Below, piece by piece: positions 6,645 to 9,691 of a stretch of 9,691 nucleotides of DNA. The stretch is from Clostridia bacterium. Its GTDB lineage: Bacteria; Bacillota; Clostridia; Oscillospirales; CAG-272. Location: the NCBI GenBank assembly GCA_017452335.1, contig JAFTMP010000063.1, positions 1 to 9,691 of the forward strand. Direction: 5' to 3'. Made by a program: the position numbers and the translations under genes. How positions within the stretch are numbered: position 1 is the stretch's first letter; each line of letters begins with the position of its first letter. The notes below the pieces were generated by a model. It was not told the DNA's origin, ran no database searches, and saw nothing but the letters and a program-made list of their open reading frames with translations.

Positions 6645-6673
6645 ATTATATCACTTTTTGAAGGCTTTGTAAA
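6645..6673 (-). promoter_or_regulatory. Sigma-A promoter of the nuclease-helicase gene
   Basis: On the minus strand: TTTACA (6668-6673, one mismatch to TTGACA), 17 bases, then a perfect TATAAT (6645-6650) with upstream TGA, making an extended -10. The -35 box lies within the T-rich tail of the preceding gene's terminator. The predicted leader is about 25-30 bases before the ATG at 6611. Confidence 0.85.
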
Positions 6674-6713
6674 TAAGAAAAAGGGTGTCTCAAAATAGAA
6701 TTTTGAGACACCC
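6671..6713 (-). terminator. Strong intrinsic terminator closing the J-domain/CorC operon
   Basis: A perfect 14-bp stem, GGGTGTCTCAAAAT (6683-6696) with ATTTTGAGACACCC (6700-6713), has a 3-base loop. On the minus strand it is followed by a T-rich tract (complement of 6671-6682). It lies 12 bases past the TAA of the CorC-family gene. The GGGTGTCTCAAAA arm recurs widely in Firmicute genomes in my recollection, either as a terminator or as a mobile-element end; only the terminator role is supported here. Confidence 0.9.
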
Positions 6714-6725
6714 GCGTGGGTTTGA

Positions 6726-7994
6726 TCAATTTTCTTCTTCATCCTCGTCGGTTTTGGGTTCAATGACTACTTCCACACGCTCAATGCGGGAGTTTTCAGT
6801 CTTCAAAACACGGAAGATCAAGTTTTGGTAAACGATCCGATCCTCTTCTGCAGGAATGGATTCGCTTTCCTTCATCAACAATCCCGCAACGGTGGAGGGA
6901 ATATCTTCGTCATCGTCAGCGGCAACATCAAGAAGACTGAAAAGCTTTTGAGTAGAAAGTGCACCGCTGATCTCATAGGTGTTTTCGCTGATCGGAACGA
7001 CCTCTTCGGTTACTTCATCATGCTCATCCCAGATCTCGCCAACCAACTCCTCGATGATATCTTCAAGGGTCACAATACCTTGTGTACCGCCGTATTCGTC
7101 AATAACGATCGCCATGTGTGATTTACATCTTTGAAGCAGCTTCATCAAGTCTGAAATTTTCATAAAGGGCGTAACCATTTTAGCGGGAGCAATGATGGTT
7201 TTTACCTTGCGATGGTTAAGCATCACGTGTTCATAGAAATCCTTTTGATTGATGACGCCCAAAATGTTGTCAATTGTATCTTTATAAACGGGGATACGGG
7301 AAAAACCGCTTTTTCTGAATGCAGAATGGATCTCCTCCACACTGGCATCCACGCTGACAGCGACCACATCCACACGGGGTGTCAGCACATCGTGTACATC
7401 CAAGTCATTGAATTCAATAGCAGAGCGAATGATCTTGCTCTCTTCTTCATCAATGCCGCCCACAGTTTCCGCCTCGTCTACAATGGTCAGCAGATCATCT
7501 TCTGTGACGGTCGTTTCATTCTTGACCTTAAAGACCTTCAAAAGCATTTTGTTCCATGCATTGAACAAAAAGTTTACGGGCGTGAAGACGGTATAGATGA
7601 TGTTCATAATAGGAGCGGAAAAAAGTGCGAACTTTTCGGGAGACTCTTTTGCCAGGGTCTTAGGCGAGATTTCACCGAAGATCAGTACTGCAACAGTAAC
7701 CACCGCGGTGGAGGTGAATGTTGCAAGGGACTCGTTGGAGATCATATTCAAAAAGAATATCGTACCAATTGAGGATAGCGAAATGTTAACAATGTTGTTG
7801 CCTACCAGAATGGTGGAAATCAATTTTCCGTAGTTTTCGGTCAGTCTGACTGCAATTTTGGCACTCTTGTTCTTCTCCTGCGCCAAGGTCTTGATCTTGG
7901 TGCGGTTCATTGTAGAGAAGGCCGTTTCTGAGGCAGAAAAGTAGCCGGAAAGCACGAGAAGTCCTGCCATTGCCAATAGTAAGGGAATGTCCAT
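6726..7994 (-). CDS. Hemolysin C / CorC (CNNM-CBS) family transporter
   Basis: A 422-residue inner-membrane protein of the CNNM/CorC family, which includes magnesium exporters; the historical hemolysin name is not informative. The N-terminal DUF21/CNNM membrane domain (1 to about 160) carries SGYFSASETAFSTMNR (16-31), VGNNIVNISLSS (64-75) and FGEISPKTLAKE (106-117). A linker with TVTEDDLLTIVDEAE leads to a CBS pair (about 200-325), with LTPRVDVVAV (204-213) in the first and IDEYGGTQGIVTLEDIIEELVGEI (298-321) in the second. The CorC_HlyC domain (about 335-412) and an acidic tail finish the protein. CBS pairs bind adenine nucleotides such as Mg-ATP in the family. The nearest Shine-Dalgarno match, AAAGGA, is about 13 bases from the ATG, rather far, but no better start is seen. 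It follows the membrane-protein gene by 55 bases without a clear promoter, so it is probably the last gene of that operon. Confidence 0.95.
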   Translation of the reverse strand: MDIPLLLAMAGLLVLSGYFSASETAFSTMNRTKIKTLAQEKNKSAKIAVRLTENYGKLISTILVGNNIVNISLSSIGTIFFLNMISNESLATFTSTAVVTVAVLIFGEISPKTLAKESPEKFALFSAPIMNIIYTVFTPVNFLFNAWNKMLLKVFKVKNETTVTEDDLLTIVDEAETVGGIDEEESKIIRSAIEFNDLDVHDVLTPRVDVVAVSVDASVEEIHSAFRKSGFSRIPVYKDTIDNILGVINQKDFYEHVMLNHRKVKTIIAPAKMVTPFMKISDLMKLLQRCKSHMAIVIDEYGGTQGIVTLEDIIEELVGEIWDEHDEVTEEVVPISENTYEISGALSTQKLFSLLDVAADDDEDIPSTVAGLLMKESESIPAEEDRIVYQNLIFRVLKTENSRIERVEVVIEPKTDEDEEEN

Positions 7995-8038
7995 GATGTT
8001 AAAAAAATCCTTTCTTTTTTAGAAAAATAAATATATGT

Positions 8039-8057
8039 ATAAGTAAAAATTACTTAT
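8039..8057. repeat. Short AT-rich perfect inverted repeat at a gene end
   Basis: ATAAGTAA (8039-8046) and TTACTTAT (8050-8057) are separated by AAA. The repeat overlaps the last codons and the stop (8050-8052) of the membrane-protein gene, just upstream of the CorC-family gene. On the minus strand it is followed by an A/T-rich sequence rather than a clean T-run. It may be a weak attenuator, an RNA stability element, or coincidence in AT-rich DNA. Confidence 0.4.
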
Positions 8058-8709
8058 ATCCTTTTTTGATGATGCCTGCTTTGATCAGCATAGGGCGCAG
8101 CCTTAGCGCGTAAAAGGGTATAAACCGATTTAATAGCAGATCGAAGAGCAATGCAAAAATGGGAGCGAACAGCAGATAAAGCGTAATCATCATCCACTGT
8201 ATTGCGTTTAATCCAAACAGCAGCTTTTGATTCAAAAATGCGCCAAAAAGGGCAACGTGTTCCTGCTCAAGCAGATCTGGAATTTCAGCAGTGAGCGTGG
8301 AAAAATCCATATCGCCTACAAAGAGATTGAAAAACAGAAAAATTGAAATGCCAAATGCCAAAGTAACCGTTGCCAGCTTTACGAGCAGTGAAAGCCCCTT
8401 ATTTTTGATCTTTTTTTCCAAAAAGACCTTCATGAGCGGATACCAACCCATGATAAGGGCATAGAATACCGAGCCGGTGTTTCCCGGCATGAGCAAAATT
8501 GACAACACAGAACTGGTTATAAATACGCTTACAGCCATGGTGTTTCCGTATTCCAAGCGAATGATCCAAATCAAGATCGCGGCGATTGCCGCAAGAGTGA
8601 GATCAAGCACTTCAAAGGGGTATGCCAGCAGGAGAACCAGCACGATCAGAGCAGAAAATACCCCGCCGCGCGCCGCCATTGCCGCGCTTTTACCAAAAGA
8701 GTTTCGCAT
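8050..8709 (-). CDS. Multi-pass membrane protein of unknown function
   Basis: A 219-residue integral membrane protein that I cannot place firmly. Hydrophobic segments lie at about 16-32, 34-50, 56-74, 79-97, 107-132 and 165-190, suggesting six helices. The topology and size faintly recall DUF2232/YybS-like or S-component-like proteins, but I see no diagnostic motif. A loop at about 133-150 (DMDFSTLTAEIPDLLEQEH) is acidic, and the C-terminus is basic (RLRPMLIKAGIIKKGYK), probably cytoplasmic. The start ATG at 8709 lies three bases past the stop of the J-domain gene, and its AGGTG ribosome site sits inside that gene's end, so translation is likely coupled. Its neighbours are the J-domain/DUF5685 pair upstream and the CorC transporter downstream. 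A role with either is only guilt by association. Confidence 0.8.
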   Translation of the reverse strand: MRNSFGKSAAMAARGGVFSALIVLVLLLAYPFEVLDLTLAAIAAILIWIIRLEYGNTMAVSVFITSSVLSILLMPGNTGSVFYALIMGWYPLMKVFLEKKIKNKGLSLLVKLATVTLAFGISIFLFFNLFVGDMDFSTLTAEIPDLLEQEHVALFGAFLNQKLLFGLNAIQWMMITLYLLFAPIFALLFDLLLNRFIPFYALRLRPMLIKAGIIKKGYK

Positions 8710-8712
8710 TTT

Positions 8713-9321
8713 TTAGCAACACCTAAATAGATCGCCGCCCAAACAACTGCAACAACAGTTCAAGCAAAGCAGTGTCCTGCAACAGGACAGACAACCTTCA
8801 ATCGTGCTTGCGGAGCTTTGCTCGTTTCTGGCAGTATGGTCGGTTCGTGCGTAGCGGATGCTGTTGAGCGCTTGTCGGTATTCTGCGTTAGAGGGATCCA
8901 GATAGCAGGCAGTTTCAAAATACTTCTGGGCATCATAATAAAAGCCCTTTCTCAAAAGAACACAGCCTTTTAAGAAATTCCACTCAGCCCCTCGATCGGA
9001 AAGCGCAAAAATATCCAGCATAGAGCTTGCGCGGTCAATGAGGCCCTCGTTGATCAGTCGTCTGATCTGATCGTACGTGGCACGCGCATCGTATTCACCC
9101 TCATATCCGGTGTCCCGTCCTTTTGAAGGATTGCTTCTTGACTTTTGGATCTCTTCGTAAGCTTGGTTGATCTCTTTCATTTTTTCTTCAGCCAGATCGC
9201 TCATGGGAGAGTTTATATAGTTGTCGGGGTGGTATTTTCTTGCCATTTCACGGTAGGCTTTTTTTACTTCCTCATCGGTAGCGTCCCGTGAAATTCCAAG
9301 AACCTTGTAGGGATCATTCAT
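8713..9321 (-). CDS. J-domain protein with a cysteine-packed C-terminus
   Basis: A 202-residue DnaJ-family protein. The J-domain (1-60) is complete: DPYKVLGI, helix II KKAYREMARKY, the essential HPD (31-33) and helix III KMKEINQAYEEIQ. HPD loops stimulate DnaK ATPase, so an Hsp70 partner encoded elsewhere is expected. There is no G/F region, zinc-finger domain or client-binding C-domain of a classical DnaJ. Residues about 80-155 look helical and TPR-like (ATYDQIRRLINEGLIDRASSML, then GFYYDAQKYFETACYLDPSNAEY). The last 26 residues hold ten cysteines (177, 180, 181, 186, 189-191, 193, 201, 202), which could bind metal, be lipidated, or hold a cluster (inference). The ATG overlaps the stop of the upstream DUF5685-like gene as ATGA, and AAAGGA lies eight bases upstream. 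The membrane-protein gene follows after three bases. Confidence 0.92.
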   Translation of the reverse strand: MNDPYKVLGISRDATDEEVKKAYREMARKYHPDNYINSPMSDLAEEKMKEINQAYEEIQKSRSNPSKGRDTGYEGEYDARATYDQIRRLINEGLIDRASSMLDIFALSDRGAEWNFLKGCVLLRKGFYYDAQKYFETACYLDPSNAEYRQALNSIRYARTDHTARNEQSSASTIEGCLSCCRTLLCLNCCCSCLGGDLFRCC

Positions 9322-9691
9322 TCTGTATGTCCTTTCTTTTCGGACTGTTCATTCTTTGCAAGGGCATTTTGGGCAGTGGTGTTCATTCCATGAAAAAGGG
9401 TATTGGTTATAATTGCCCGATAGCCCGGATCGTAAACGGGAATTTTTGAAAACAGCAAATCTGCATCATTACACAGGGCATCCAGTGCGCATTGAAGTGT
9501 CTGAACTTGAAGTCCGCCGGTTTTGAATGGATTAAAGCGCTTTTGTTTTATGTCGTCCTTGTAGTCATCTGCGGCGTCTACCAAATAGAGCCATTTGCCT
9601 ACGCACATTCCAAATTTCTCGCATGCAAAGCGCAGAAGCTCTTCATCAATACCGTAAGATGCGATGGTAGCAAGCATTTTTCCGGATTGTT
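9318..9691 (-). CDS. Partial DUF5685-like protein (C-terminal part)
   Basis: The reading frame stays open to the right edge, and no ribosome site precedes the first ATG at 9677. It is therefore the 3' part, about 123 codons, of a longer gene. The visible region is helical. It contains GKWLYLVDAADDYKDD, then RFNPF, a pattern I associate with DUF5685, a Clostridia family often found before a J-domain gene. No function is established to my knowledge. Its stop overlaps the J-domain gene's start by four bases, so the two are co-translated. The tail after TLFHGMNTTAQNALAK is polar and probably flexible. The family assignment is from memory of motif and context, and the missing N-terminus would settle it. 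Confidence 0.7.
   Translation of the reverse strand, partial: QSGKMLATIASYGIDEELLRFACEKFGMCVGKWLYLVDAADDYKDDIKQKRFNPFKTGGLQVQTLQCALDALCNDADLLFSKIPVYDPGYRAIITNTLFHGMNTTAQNALAKNEQSEKKGHTE

Noticed and set aside
6683..6713. The 14-bp inverted repeat as an insertion-sequence end or miniature transposable element.
   Set aside because: There is a single compact hairpin with a T-rich tail placed exactly at a gene end, with no target duplication or second copy in the window.
7212..7772. A 186-codon open frame antisense to the CorC-family gene, and a similar one (4540-5103) antisense to ddh.
   Set aside because: Both lie wholly or almost wholly opposite well-recognised genes and show no family motif or translation signals.

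Overview
The window looks like ordinary chromosome from an endospore-forming Firmicute, most likely an anaerobic Clostridia member (inference). The support is a clear spoIIID, a clear spoVAC, meso-DAP dehydrogenase, strong purine-rich ribosome binding sites, textbook sigma-A promoters (TTGACA-17/18-TAtAcT types) and moderate base composition. I see no rRNA, tRNA, CRISPR array, insertion sequence or phage gene.

Layout. (1) At the left edge is the first 14 codons of a leftward gene with a signal-peptide-like start. It is divergent from a large rightward gene (249-3062) for a secreted, membrane-anchored protein with a LamG-like domain, a barrel-like region that seems to be a degenerate GDPD copy, an intact glycerophosphodiester phosphodiesterase domain, and a C-terminal membrane anchor. 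(2) Two small rightward sporulation genes follow, each with its own promoter candidate and terminator: spoIIID (3172-3435, sigma-E-like promoter) and a solitary spoVAC (3524-3970, sigma-G-like promoter candidate). (3) The rest is leftward. ddh (4021-5016) converges on spoVAC and shares a gene-end hairpin with it. A PD-(D/E)XK nuclease plus DUF2075-type helicase/ATPase gene (5073-6611) lies upstream of ddh, and its stop codon sits inside the ddh -35 box. (4) A four-gene leftward run ends the window, read in transcription order from the right edge: a partial DUF5685-like gene, a J-domain protein with a cysteine-packed tail, a multi-pass membrane protein, and a CNNM/CorC (hemolysin C) family transporter closed by a strong terminator at 6683-6713.

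How the genes fit together. SpoIIID is the mother-cell regulator that acts after sigma-E, and SpoVAC is a forespore inner-membrane part of the dipicolinate channel, so the two adjacent genes probably serve different cell compartments at successive stages. Ddh makes meso-DAP from tetrahydrodipicolinate for peptidoglycan and lysine. The DUF5685/J-domain/membrane-protein trio is tightly packed (4-nt overlap, then a 3-nt gap), which suggests co-translation and a shared but unknown role. The nuclease-helicase is the best candidate for an under-described activity, possibly defence or nucleic-acid processing. The J-domain operon is the best candidate for an undescribed multi-gene system. All functional claims beyond family recognition are inference from motifs read by eye.
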